A DNA stretch of 64,000 nt from Chryseobacterium populi. GTDB taxonomy: Bacteria; Bacteroidota; Bacteroidia; Flavobacteriales; Weeksellaceae. The DNA lies in the NCBI RefSeq assembly GCF_000282115.1, contig NZ_AKJY01000041.1, forward strand, positions 24,623-88,622. The letters are read 5' to 3'. Each line of letters starts with the position of its first letter. Positions within the stretch are counted from its first letter, which is position 1. Of this stretch, positions 1-8,048 are shown piece by piece. A program made the translations under genes and the position numbers. The notes beneath the pieces are model-generated. The model was given only the letters and a program-made list of their open reading frames with translations. It did not search any database and was not told where the DNA came from.

Positions 1-228
1 GTAGGAAGTAAAATCTGGGAAGGGGCCTGGGCAGAAGGCCGTGCAAAAGCAAACGGAATTTCTGTTGAAGAACTCCCTGCATTTTACGCAAAAAGAAACT
101 TATTAAATGAAATTATCCTTCCTGAAGACATCGCAAACGGAGTTTTTGCATGCGTTGCCATCTTAGATAAAACCACAGGAAACATCATCAATGTAGACGG
201 AGGAATGGCAAATGCATTCCCAAGATAA
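1..228 (+). CDS. Rhamnulose-1-phosphate aldolase/short-chain dehydrogenase, C-terminal end (partial)
   Basis: The reading frame is open from the first base of the window and stops at 226-228, giving 75 residues of a protein whose start lies off-window. The end, with the pattern NVDGGMANAFPR, is the typical C-terminus of a short-chain dehydrogenase (an 'I-VDGG' strand). In the bifunctional aldolase/dehydrogenase proteins of rhamnose catabolism this domain oxidises the L-lactaldehyde released by the aldolase half. The specific name rests mainly on the L-rhamnose isomerase gene 195 bp downstream on the same strand; from these 75 residues alone it could be another SDR. An AT-rich spacer with a CATATTAATATG palindrome separates it from that gene. 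Confidence 0.7.
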   Translation, partial: VGSKIWEGAWAEGRAKANGISVEELPAFYAKRNLLNEIILPEDIANGVFACVAILDKTTGNIINVDGGMANAFPR

Positions 229-303
229 ATTAAAAAAGATAATTATTAAATTGCTGATTTAATCTCAAATAAAAAATTAAGCCATTAAAAATAATTCGTG
301 AAT

Positions 304-326
304 GAAGTCATATTAATATGTGCTTC
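304..326. promoter_or_regulatory. Palindrome upstream of rhamnose isomerase gene
   Basis: A perfect 12-bp palindrome, CATATTAATATG (309-320), is flanked by GAAG and CTTC arms, about 100 bp before the isomerase start. It may be an operator or simply an AT-rich chance dyad. No clear TAnnTTTG promoter box was seen beside it. Confidence 0.2.
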
Positions 327-423
327 TTAAGAAATTTATTTTTCTTGATTGCCCTTAAAAGCTTAATCAATCTCAATGGTTTAAAGTTTAAAACTTTCAA
401 TTTAATATTTTAAAAATCAAATC

Positions 424-1704
424 ATGGTTATAGGAAAAGATATCATTGAACAATATAATAAACTAGAAATTGAAAATTTTACTACAGATTTCGATTTTCT
501 ACAAAATAAATTAACAAAATCAGGAACCAGTGTTACTGAGATTGTCAACAAAATTGCTGATTTCCAGGTAGCTATCCCGAGCTGGGCTTTAGGAGCGGGA
601 GGAACCCGTTTTGGAAGATTTTCTTACGGTGGCGAACCGGCAACTTTAGAACAAAAATTAGATGATGTGGGATTGATTCACGCATTAACGCACTCTGCAG
701 GAGCTGTTTCATTGCACATTCCATGGGATGTTCCGAGTGATGTGAAAGCCATTAAAGAAAAAGCAGCTTCTCACGGGCTTGTTTTTGATGCGATGAATTC
801 CAACACGTTTCAGGATCAAACAGGAGCTGAACACTCTTACAAATTCGGTTCTTTGAACGCTGTGAATGAAGATTCAAGAGCCTATGCCGTAGAACACAAC
901 AAAGAAGTGATCAGGATCGGAAAAGAGTTGGGTTCAAAAAGCTTAACGGTCTGGCTGGCGGACGGAGCAAGTTTTCCGGGACAACTGAATTTTCAGACGG
1001 CATTGTCAAACACGGAGAAAAGTTTAAAAGAAATCTATGCAGGAATGCCCGAAGACTGGAAACTTTTTATTGAATATAAGCCTTACGAGCCGAATTTTTA
1101 TTCAACAACCATTCAGGATTGGGGAACTTCGTTTATGTTGGCCAATGCTTGTGGCGAAAGGGCTTACACTTTGGTAGACTTAGGCCATCATTTACCAAAT
1201 ACCAATATTGAGCAGATTGTTGCAACCTTAATGTACAAAGGAAAATTAGGAGGTTTCCACTTCAACGACAGTAAATATGGAGATGATGATTTGACGGTGG
1301 GTTCTATTAAACCTTATGCTTTGTTTTTGATTTTCAATGAATTGGTGTACGGGATGGAAAACAATCCTCAAAACCCTTATCCGGCCTGGATGATCGATGC
1401 AAGCCACAACATCAAAGATCCGTTGGAAGATTTGCTGCAGTCTTTAGAAGCTATTTTAATTGCCTATGCTCAGGCACTTCTGGTTGATCAGAAAGCGCTA
1501 AAAACCGCACAATTAAGCAATGATGTCGTTGGAGCGCAGGATATTTTGCAGAACGCCTACAGAACAGATGTTCGTCCATTATTAAGAGCTGCAAGATTGC
1601 AGGCAGGTGCCGCTTTAGATCCCATCGCAGCTTACAGGAATTTAAGGGTAAGAGAAAATTTAATTTCTGAAAGAGGCTTAGAAACCAAAGCAACGGGGTT
1701 ATAA
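424..1704 (+). CDS. rhaI: L-rhamnose isomerase
   Basis: This 426-residue protein is a TIM-barrel sugar isomerase of the RhaI type (the Pseudomonas stutzeri-like family), converting L-rhamnose to L-rhamnulose in the cytoplasm. From family knowledge, the structural metal site of the P. stutzeri enzyme is Glu219, Asp254, His281 and Asp327, and the catalytic site uses His257, Asp289 and Asp291. The same residues occur here two positions earlier: E217 (in FIEYKP), D252 and H255 (in VDLGHH), H279 (in GGFHF), D287, D289 and D325 (in WMIDASH). Length is normal and all ligands are present, so it should be active. It sits between the aldolase/dehydrogenase end and a sugar kinase, forming a rhamnose catabolic cluster. 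Confidence 0.93.
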   Translation: MVIGKDIIEQYNKLEIENFTTDFDFLQNKLTKSGTSVTEIVNKIADFQVAIPSWALGAGGTRFGRFSYGGEPATLEQKLDDVGLIHALTHSAGAVSLHIPWDVPSDVKAIKEKAASHGLVFDAMNSNTFQDQTGAEHSYKFGSLNAVNEDSRAYAVEHNKEVIRIGKELGSKSLTVWLADGASFPGQLNFQTALSNTEKSLKEIYAGMPEDWKLFIEYKPYEPNFYSTTIQDWGTSFMLANACGERAYTLVDLGHHLPNTNIEQIVATLMYKGKLGGFHFNDSKYGDDDLTVGSIKPYALFLIFNELVYGMENNPQNPYPAWMIDASHNIKDPLEDLLQSLEAILIAYAQALLVDQKALKTAQLSNDVVGAQDILQNAYRTDVRPLLRAARLQAGAALDPIAAYRNLRVRENLISERGLETKATGL

Positions 1705-2162
1705 AACCCTGTTTTAAAATTGATAATTTCAACTTTTGAGTGCAATCGAAAGTTTTTATTATATGTATCCTTATTTTTTATCATTAAGGTTGAAAGTGTT
1801 TGGAGGTAGGGTCTTAGCTTTGCTGCTTAAGAAATGAGTGGATTTTTTCTTAATGCATCTTACCATCTGAACACTCCTTAATGGTGTTTCAATAATTTTA
1901 AATTTAATTATTGAAATACGAATAAACACTAATTTTTACACAAATTTCACGAATATAAATTGTGTTATTAGTGAAAATATTAGCGTCATTTGTGTTAAAG
2001 AACGGCTTCACTTTGCTGAGTGAAACGCCTTTGCGAATCTAAAAACGTATAGTAGTTAAGAAAAATCTTTGCATACTTTGCGTTTAAAAAAATAAACCAA
2101 TCAGTGGCATTAGTGAAAACATTAGTGCAATTTGTGTTTAAAAATAAAATAATCATCCAGGA
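1705..2162. repeat. 458-bp spacer with degenerate direct repeats
   Basis: No gene is seen here. Two near-identical segments of about 34 bp lie at 1966-2000 and 2109-2143, both reading 'attagtgaaaa-attag-g--atttgtgtt'. Between them are short phrases rich in 'ctttgcg'. This resembles AT-rich dispersed repeats common in Chryseobacterium spacers (a recollection, not a search). The spacer splits the isomerase from the kinase, so the kinase and dehydrogenase may have their own promoter. Confidence 0.5.
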
Positions 2163-3551
2163 ATGTCTAAAAAAAAGAAGGTAACCATAGTATTTGATAT
2201 TGGAAAGACCAATAAAAAATTCTTTTTATTCGATAAAAATTATAAAGAAGTTGTCCGGGAATATACAGAATTACCGCTCACTACTGATGAGGATGATTAT
2301 CCTACGGAAGACCTTGCAGCCCTTCAAAACTGGATAAAAGATAATTTTAATGCCATTCTTGATAATGAAGAGTATGAAGTGAAAGCCATCAATTTTTCCA
2401 CCTATGGAGCGAGTTTTGTGCATCTGGATCAGAAAGGAAATGTTCTGACTCCACTGTACAATTACACTAAACCGATGGATCAGGAAATTCTTGATTTATT
2501 TTATGAAAAACATGGAAGCAAACTGAAAATTGCCCGCGAAACAGCATCACCTCAGGCAGGAATGCTTAATTCAGGTCTGCAATTATTCTGGCTGAAATAT
2601 AAGCATCCGGAAATATTCAGAAAAATCCGTTACAGCCTTCATTTACCTCAGTATTTATCGTATTTGTTTACCGGCATTTGTGTGTCGGAATTTACTTCAA
2701 TAGGCTGCCATACCAATTTGTGGGATTATGACAAAGCTGATTATCACGACTGGGTGTATGACGAAGAAATAGATGCTTTATTACCTCCAATTGTGCCGAC
2801 TTCTGCGAGTATCAATACTTCTTACAGAAATAAAAAAATTAAAATCGGTGTTGGGATTCACGACAGCTCTTCAGCATTATTACCTTATATTTTAAGCAAA
2901 AAAGAACCGTTTTTACTTCTTTCAACGGGAACCTGGAGTATTTCGTTAAATCCCTTTAATGATGAAAGCCTGACTGATGAAGATATAGAAAATAATTGCC
3001 TGAATTATATGCGAATTGATGGGAAACGTGTAAAAGCATCCCGTTTTTTTATGGGAAATGAATACAAAATCCAGGTTGAAAAACTATGTGCTTATTATGG
3101 AAAAGAATACGGTTTCCACAGAGAAGTGCAGTTTGATCAGGATCTGTATTTGCGCTTAATGAAAAATAAAAATATCTATTTTCGCTTTGAAGGAATTATT
3201 TTAAAACGAAAAATGATCAGTGAAACAGATTTAAAATCATTCGCTACTTTTGAAGAAGCTTACCATCAGTTAATGATAGAACTGATGGATTTACAGATTC
3301 ATACGATCAAAAATGCAATCGGAAATTCGGATGTCGAAAATATTTATATCGATGGCGGATTCACTGATAATGACGTATTTATGAAGCTTATGTCTCACCA
3401 TTTTCAGCATTACAATGTGATGTCTACGCATTCTCCGCTGGGTTCTGCATTGGGAGCTTCCATGGTGATTTCGAACAAAAAAATAGATGAAACTTTTTTA
3501 CAGCAGCATTATCAGATGAAAGTGCTTCAACCGTTAATTCTTAATTTATAA
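2163..3551 (+). CDS. FGGY-family sugar kinase, probable L-rhamnulokinase
   Basis: This 462-residue protein has the FGGY/actin-fold signatures: an N-terminal phosphate loop (D12-I-G-K-T-N), a central STGTWSISLN segment for ATP binding, and a late IDGGFTDND adenosine motif. FGGY kinases phosphorylate pentuloses, hexuloses or glycerol. Its position between rhamnose isomerase and a lactate dehydrogenase, only 3 bp from the latter, points to L-rhamnulose as substrate (a rhaB role), though an L-fuculose or other ketose kinase cannot be excluded from sequence alone. The start ATG is followed by a lysine-rich leader, usual for a cytosolic enzyme. Confidence is high for the family and moderate for the substrate. 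Confidence 0.8.
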   Translation: MSKKKKVTIVFDIGKTNKKFFLFDKNYKEVVREYTELPLTTDEDDYPTEDLAALQNWIKDNFNAILDNEEYEVKAINFSTYGASFVHLDQKGNVLTPLYNYTKPMDQEILDLFYEKHGSKLKIARETASPQAGMLNSGLQLFWLKYKHPEIFRKIRYSLHLPQYLSYLFTGICVSEFTSIGCHTNLWDYDKADYHDWVYDEEIDALLPPIVPTSASINTSYRNKKIKIGVGIHDSSSALLPYILSKKEPFLLLSTGTWSISLNPFNDESLTDEDIENNCLNYMRIDGKRVKASRFFMGNEYKIQVEKLCAYYGKEYGFHREVQFDQDLYLRLMKNKNIYFRFEGIILKRKMISETDLKSFATFEEAYHQLMIELMDLQIHTIKNAIGNSDVENIYIDGGFTDNDVFMKLMSHHFQHYNVMSTHSPLGSALGASMVISNKKIDETFLQQHYQMKVLQPLILNL

Positions 3552-3554
3552 AAC

Positions 3555-4703
3555 ATGGCATTTCCATTTGATACCCATTACGCTTCGCTTGAACTTTTAA
3601 TCGAAAAGGCAAAAAAAAGAATGCCCCGTTTCGCTTTCGAATATCTGGATGGAGGTTGTAATGAAAATATAAACCGGGACAGAAATACAAGCGAACTAAG
3701 AGAAGTTCTCCTTCGTCCACGTTACCTGAATAATTACAGCGAAACCAACATGGAAACTGAATTATTCGGAGTAAAATATTCCGCGCCTTTCGGGGTTTCT
3801 CCTGTCGGGTTACAGGGACTGATGTGGCCCAATGCTCCCGAAATTTTGGCAAAAGCAGCTTTTAAACATAATATACCTTTCATATTAAGTACCGTTACAA
3901 CAAGCAGTCTTGAAAGAATTTCTGAATTAACAGAGGGTAAAGCCTGGTATCAGTTATACCATCCGAGAGAAGAATGGCTGCGCGATGATATTCTCGACCG
4001 TTGTGAAGCTTCCGGATACGATGTACTTGTGGTTTTGGCTGATGTTCCGACTTTTGGATACAGAGCAAAAGAAATAAGAAACGGCTTATCAATGCCGCCT
4101 CAAATTAATTTCAGAAACGTTTCTCAGGCTTTGGTAAAGCCGCAATGGTGTTTAGAGATGCTGAAACATGGTGTTCCGAGTTTTGCAACGATGAATAAGT
4201 ATATGGATAAAAACATGAATGTGAAACAGCTGGGACAGTTCATGAATTCTACATTTTCCGGTAGATTGAATTCAGACAGAATCAAGGCTATCCGTGACAA
4301 ATGGAAAGGAAAATTAGTCATTAAAGGTATTGCTTCCGACGAAGATGCCGCAGAGGCAGTTCGTTTAGGTTTCGACGGAATGATTATCTCCAATCATGGC
4401 GGAAGACAGCTTGATGCGGGTGAATCTACAATTGCCGTAGTGAAAGAAATCAGCGAAAAATATAAAGGTCAGATTAAAATCATGATGGACAGTGGTGTAA
4501 GAACCGGTCCGGATGTTGCCCGCGCTTTAAGTTGTGGTGCAGAATTTACCTTTATGGGAAGGACTTTTATGTATGCAGTAGGAGCTTTAGGTGACAAAGG
4601 CGGTGATCATATTATTGAGATGCTTAAAATGCAGTTCAGACAGGTGATGGAACAGGTTTGCTGTGAAAAGCCGGAAGATTTGCAAAACTTCAGAGTGAAA
4701 TAA
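3555..4703 (+). CDS. lldD: FMN-dependent alpha-hydroxy-acid (L-lactate) dehydrogenase
   Basis: This 382-residue protein is an FMN-dependent alpha-hydroxy-acid dehydrogenase of the LldD/glycolate oxidase family. The catalytic signature SNHGGRQLD places the base at H281 and the substrate arginine at R284; K257 (LVIKG) contacts the flavin. The C-terminal DSGVRTGPDVARALSCGA and GRTF segments bind FMN phosphate. It oxidises L-lactate to pyruvate at the membrane-associated respiratory chain in known homologues. It lies 3 bp after the sugar kinase and so is surely co-transcribed. In context it would consume the L-lactate made from rhamnose-derived L-lactaldehyde. A hairpin terminator follows at 4735. 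Confidence 0.88.
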   Translation: MAFPFDTHYASLELLIEKAKKRMPRFAFEYLDGGCNENINRDRNTSELREVLLRPRYLNNYSETNMETELFGVKYSAPFGVSPVGLQGLMWPNAPEILAKAAFKHNIPFILSTVTTSSLERISELTEGKAWYQLYHPREEWLRDDILDRCEASGYDVLVVLADVPTFGYRAKEIRNGLSMPPQINFRNVSQALVKPQWCLEMLKHGVPSFATMNKYMDKNMNVKQLGQFMNSTFSGRLNSDRIKAIRDKWKGKLVIKGIASDEDAAEAVRLGFDGMIISNHGGRQLDAGESTIAVVKEISEKYKGQIKIMMDSGVRTGPDVARALSCGAEFTFMGRTFMYAVGALGDKGGDHIIEMLKMQFRQVMEQVCCEKPEDLQNFRVK

Positions 4704-4734
4704 AATCTTTAAGGTTATATTAATATTCAATAGG

Positions 4735-4755
4735 AACGGGCTTTAGCCCGTTTTT
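4735..4755 (+). terminator. Rho-independent terminator of the rhamnose genes
   Basis: The stem AACGGGCT/AGCCCGTT closes on a TT loop at 4735-4752 and is followed by a T run. It lies 32 bp after the lactate dehydrogenase stop and ends the rhamnose operon. Confidence 0.75.
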
Positions 4756-4873
4756 CATTGTAGCAGATTCTTATTGACTTTAGTCAAAACGTACAATTCT
4801 GTTTGCTTTTTTCGTAAGAATCAATTTATTGATTCCATTCCTTGCTCTAAAAAACATAAACAGTTTCAAAATA

Positions 4874-4902
4874 AAAATTCGCAAGGTCGTTTTGCGAATT
4901 TT
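4874..4902 (-). terminator. Hairpin terminator between convergent genes
   Basis: A perfect 11-bp stem, AAAATTCGCAA/TTGCGAATTTT, surrounds a 7-base loop. On the minus strand it is followed by a T-rich tract, so it serves the NTF2-like gene ending at 4923; it may also act as backup for the + strand operon. Confidence 0.65.
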
Positions 4903-4922
4903 GTTTATTATAATTTGAAAAT

Positions 4923-5366
4923 TTATTTCTTCTTCTCCGATTTCACCGCCTGTCTTGCCAGTAGTTTCCAGTCATTTTTCACTTTTGCCCAAACCAATAA
5001 GATATCCAGCGTCACATCTCCCGGTGCTTTTCCGGCATCAGCAGTCGCTGCATAAAAATGATGACGGACAATGGCTGTATTTCCAACAATACTTACAGTT
5101 TGATTTGTAATATCAATCGTTACAAAATCAGACTTTTTGCTGGCCAATTTTTCAACAAATTCCTTGGCGTCATCAATATGACCTCCTGAATGTCCATAAG
5201 TTAATTCCGGTAAGATCAAAGATTCTAAATCAGATTTTTCTCCGCTTATCATTGCTAATCTTAGCTTTTCGGTAACAGCATCTACAGCCTCTTTGTCACT
5301 TATTTTCTGCGCTGAAACACTTACTGCCATTATAAAACCAATGGCAAAAATTAATTTTTTAATCAT
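4923..5366 (-). CDS. Secreted NTF2-like/DUF4440 protein
   Basis: The 147-residue product begins with a clear signal peptide (MIKKLIFAIGFIMAVSVSAQ) and then a cone-shaped NTF2-like fold of the DUF4440 type: an N-terminal helix (DAVTEKLRLAMISG), a G-H-GG turn and the strand pattern 'VRHHF' ending 'DWKLLARQAV'. Members of this fold are ligand-binding or small enzymatic domains; no catalytic assignment can be made. It is likely periplasmic. It lies downstream of the GntR regulator on the same strand with a gap of about 110 bp and ends at a strong hairpin. A link to rhamnose use is possible by position only. Confidence 0.75.
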   Translation of the reverse strand: MIKKLIFAIGFIMAVSVSAQKISDKEAVDAVTEKLRLAMISGEKSDLESLILPELTYGHSGGHIDDAKEFVEKLASKKSDFVTIDITNQTVSIVGNTAIVRHHFYAATADAGKAPGDVTLDILLVWAKVKNDWKLLARQAVKSEKKK

Positions 5367-5475
5367 AATTGAATAATATATTTCTTGATCGTTTTTGAAA
5401 GTGTTTTTGCTCTAAATTAGAAAATATTATTAGTGTAATCGATTGCATAAGATCTTAAATTAAACAAATCATCAT

Positions 5476-6522
5476 TTATAAAGAATCTCTCTGGATAAAT
5501 TTAAAGACGTTATTCACAGATTCTTTTTTATTTTTCAGAATCATATACGCAGCAGATTCTCCCATAGCTTTAAAATCTGTAGTAATTACCGTAATTCCAA
5601 GCAATTCTTTCAAAGGCGTTTCATTATAGGAAATAATTCCGATGTCTTTACCCAATTCAAGATTTTTCTGTCTGATTTGTTTAACCAGGTTCACAAGATC
5701 CCGTTCCCGAATCGTGATGAAAATATCTTTATCCAGCAATTCCATGTCGGGATAAATTTCGTCAAGAATCTCATAATCCAGTTTAAAATCCTTACAAAAT
5801 TTTTCAAAACCGCGTACAATACGGAAAGGATAGGGGTGAATGGATTTATCGGGATACACTAAAATTATCTTCTCGTATTTTTTTATTTTATTTAAACCTT
5901 CCTTTAAAGCATTGTAAATATCATGTTCAAAATCCTGAAAAATAGAGCCATATTCTCCGGAAATATTAGGCTTGGTATTGTCTAACAACAACAGTTTGTT
6001 TTTCGGGATCTGTTCAATCATATCTAAAACCTGCTGTGTTGAACTCGTATGTTTAGACTGTTCATCACGAAAATGGGGCATGATCACGTAAAAATCATAT
6101 CCGCCCAGATTCTTTTTTAATGAATTAATGAAAAGGGTTTCGTCACAATGATAAATATACATCTCAACATTGCCTTTGGTACCGATTGCATTGACGAAAT
6201 AATTGTAAATCATCATTTTATAAGTACTCGGTTTGTTGATCAGGAAGAAAATGTTGATCACGTCGTTTTTATTAATCCGTGAGATATAATACCCTTTTCC
6301 CTTTACAGATTCGATGATTTGTCTTTTCCGGAGTTCTTTATACGCTTTTTCTACCGTATCCCTTGAAAGAAAGCAGGACTCGCTGAGTTCGTTTATGGAA
6401 GGGATCTTTTCTCCAATCTTAATCTCTCCGCTGTCAATTCCATTAAGAATAGAGTCTACAATCTGTTTATATTTAGGAACTCTGGAATGCTCATTGATTA
6501 TTATTTCAAATGTTTCTGCCAT
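5476..6522 (-). CDS. GntR-family regulator with LacI-type ligand-binding domain
   Basis: This 348-residue protein has an N-terminal winged helix-turn-helix of the GntR class (about residues 10-80, including PKYKQIVDSILNGI and LSESCFLSRDTVEKAYKEL) and a C-terminal periplasmic-binding-protein-like sensor domain (about 90-345) rather than the usual FCD or UTRA domain. Such proteins in Bacteroidota typically sense a sugar or sugar phosphate. Its place between rhamnose genes and pectin-type glycosidases makes it a candidate regulator of one or both; this is inference. The promoter region contains a TAACTTTG -7 box (minus strand, 6671-6678) flanked by AGTATAC palindromes, which suggests autoregulation. 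Confidence 0.85.
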   Translation of the reverse strand: MAETFEIIINEHSRVPKYKQIVDSILNGIDSGEIKIGEKIPSINELSESCFLSRDTVEKAYKELRKRQIIESVKGKGYYISRINKNDVINIFFLINKPSTYKMMIYNYFVNAIGTKGNVEMYIYHCDETLFINSLKKNLGGYDFYVIMPHFRDEQSKHTSSTQQVLDMIEQIPKNKLLLLDNTKPNISGEYGSIFQDFEHDIYNALKEGLNKIKKYEKIILVYPDKSIHPYPFRIVRGFEKFCKDFKLDYEILDEIYPDMELLDKDIFITIRERDLVNLVKQIRQKNLELGKDIGIISYNETPLKELLGITVITTDFKAMGESAAYMILKNKKESVNNVFKFIQRDSL

Positions 6523-6662
6523 GATGTTGAGATAGGAGATATTTATTTCAGTTTAAAAATAATTCAAAGGTTAACGAACGGTGTAAGGCAAGTTACAAAA
6601 ATTTATAATATTAATTGTAATTGCGATGGTTCCGCTATAAATTATAACGAAAAAATAGAATT

Positions 6663-6712
6663 TTAGTATACAAAGTTAAGTATAAGATGTAAAAAAATTA
6701 ATAGTATACTTT
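6663..6712 (-). promoter_or_regulatory. GntR gene promoter with AGTATAC operator-like sites
   Basis: On the minus strand TAACTTTG (6678 to 6671) matches the Bacteroidota -7 box. Palindromic TAGTATAC at 6664-6671 overlaps it, AGTATAA at 6679-6685 follows, and AGTATACT at 6703-6710 sits near the expected -33 position; the two GTATAC centres are 38 bp apart. The layout is what autorepression by the adjacent GntR protein would produce. No -33 TTG is present. Confidence 0.35.
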
Positions 6713-6755
6713 AATGTGGTAGTAGGAAAAGCAAAAAACAAAAAGGAATTGAGAA

Positions 6756-7844
6756 TTAAATTGTAGTGTTCGTAATTTCAAAGACAAAAGAGGTAGAAGT
6801 TTCGAACTTTCCTCCCTGTGATGCTCCGAACAGGAATTTAGGGGTCTTACTGTCTTTGTCGATTAAAATCATGGGACGTTCTAATCTTCCGAATCGTTTT
6901 AAATGACCGGGTGGTGCAGGCTCCTTAATATAACTTTTCATATCAAGGTAAGCGATTTTCGGTTCGGACCAGTTAAGGCCGTCCCTGGAAGTTAAATGTA
7001 AACCGTATTCATGGTTAAAAAATCCCATATCACGGGCTACTATATGGAATTTCCTATTTTGTTTCCAGATAAAAGCATCTTCCAGCTGAGCATTGTCAGG
7101 CTGCAATGAAAAATCAATGACCGGATTTTCCTTTATTTTCTTGTAAGGACCTGAAGGGTGATCAGCTTTTGCCAGTCCATATTTTCGGTTTCCTCTTACC
7201 GGACCTTTCTGGTTTTCGTATTCTTCGGTATTCCAGGATTTATAAAAAAGCCAGAATTTGCCATCATTTCCTTTTATAAAAGCCGGGTTGGTAGTACAAT
7301 GATCGTCCCATGAGCCTTTTTCTCCGGGAAGAAGCAGAGGTTTTTCCGGCCTTACCCAATCTCCGCCAAGGCTTTTTGAAGTGGCAAGCCCTATTCTTTT
7401 GGTATTTGTTTTTCCGTTTTGGTTACCCATGAAGAAAAGATAATACTGGTCTGCCACTTTGGTAATTAAAGGATTATGACAAGTTGTGGCATCCCAGAAT
7501 TCGCCGCCTCTGGGAGCAAGAATAACTTGTTTATGCTTGAATTCTTCATAGGGAGAATCTGCTTCTGCACGGCAGATTTCAGAACCGTTGAGCCAGCCGC
7601 CCATGCCTTTTTCTTTTCTCCATCTGGAATAAAAAAGATGAACTTTCCCGTCTTCACCCCAGATTGGAGAATTACACCAAATGTAATAGTTCTCCAATGA
7701 AAAGGTACGCCCAATTGGTTTTATGCTGAAATAAGGCTTGTCGGAAGATAAATCTGTAAAAGACAGGCCCAGAACCCCAGCGGTGATCCCAAGGGCTGAA
7801 GTCTGTAAAAAGTCTCTGCGTGTAAAGTGTCTGGGCTTGTCCAT
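6756..7844 (-). CDS. Tat-exported beta-propeller glycosidase-like protein (GH43-like)
   Basis: The 362-residue protein starts with a twin-arginine signal (FTRRDFLQTSALG, about residues 8-20), so it is probably exported folded. The rest has repeated blade-like segments with W, Y and acidic residues (for example 'WDDHCTTNPAFIKGNDGKFWLFY' region near 175-200 and QLEDAFIW near 255) typical of five-bladed beta-propeller hydrolases such as GH43 and related families. These usually cleave arabinose, xylose or galactose side chains. The exact family and substrate cannot be fixed by eye. It is oriented with, but separated by a terminator from, the GH operon upstream and has its own promoter region with the shared 15-bp motif at 7892. 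Confidence 0.65.
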   Translation of the reverse strand: MDKPRHFTRRDFLQTSALGITAGVLGLSFTDLSSDKPYFSIKPIGRTFSLENYYIWCNSPIWGEDGKVHLFYSRWRKEKGMGGWLNGSEICRAEADSPYEEFKHKQVILAPRGGEFWDATTCHNPLITKVADQYYLFFMGNQNGKTNTKRIGLATSKSLGGDWVRPEKPLLLPGEKGSWDDHCTTNPAFIKGNDGKFWLFYKSWNTEEYENQKGPVRGNRKYGLAKADHPSGPYKKIKENPVIDFSLQPDNAQLEDAFIWKQNRKFHIVARDMGFFNHEYGLHLTSRDGLNWSEPKIAYLDMKSYIKEPAPPGHLKRFGRLERPMILIDKDSKTPKFLFGASQGGKFETSTSFVFEITNTTI

Positions 7845-7891
7845 CTCATCTGATTTACGGCTAATTTAGTATAAACATATCAACAGACTGT

Positions 7892-7906
7892 CCTGTACTT
7901 TCGGTG
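7892..7906. promoter_or_regulatory. 15-bp motif shared by two glycosidase promoters (copy 1)
   Basis: TCCTGTACTTTCGGT lies 48 bp before the beta-propeller gene start. It matches 13 of 15 bases with TCCTGCACTGTCGGT at 15298-15312, before the GH28 operon. A shared regulator site is the simplest reading. Confidence 0.4.
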
Positions 7907-7975
7907 AACTGTTTAACCTGAACTTATCTGTCTTTATTATTGGGTTTTGGACTTGAAAAATTAAAACCAGGACAT

Positions 7976-8000
7976 AAAAAAGCCTGCCTTCAGGCAGACT
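7976..8000 (-). terminator. Terminator of the three-gene glycosidase operon
   Basis: Read on the minus strand, a 9-bp stem with one mismatch (AGTCTGCCT/AGGCAGGCT, two-base loop) is followed by a run of T. It lies about 50 bp past the stop of the six-hairpin glycosidase gene, separating that operon from the beta-propeller gene. Confidence 0.8.
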
Positions 8001-8003
8001 CTA

Positions 8004-8034
<31 letters not shown>

Positions 8035-8048
8035 TATGAATCTGAAAT

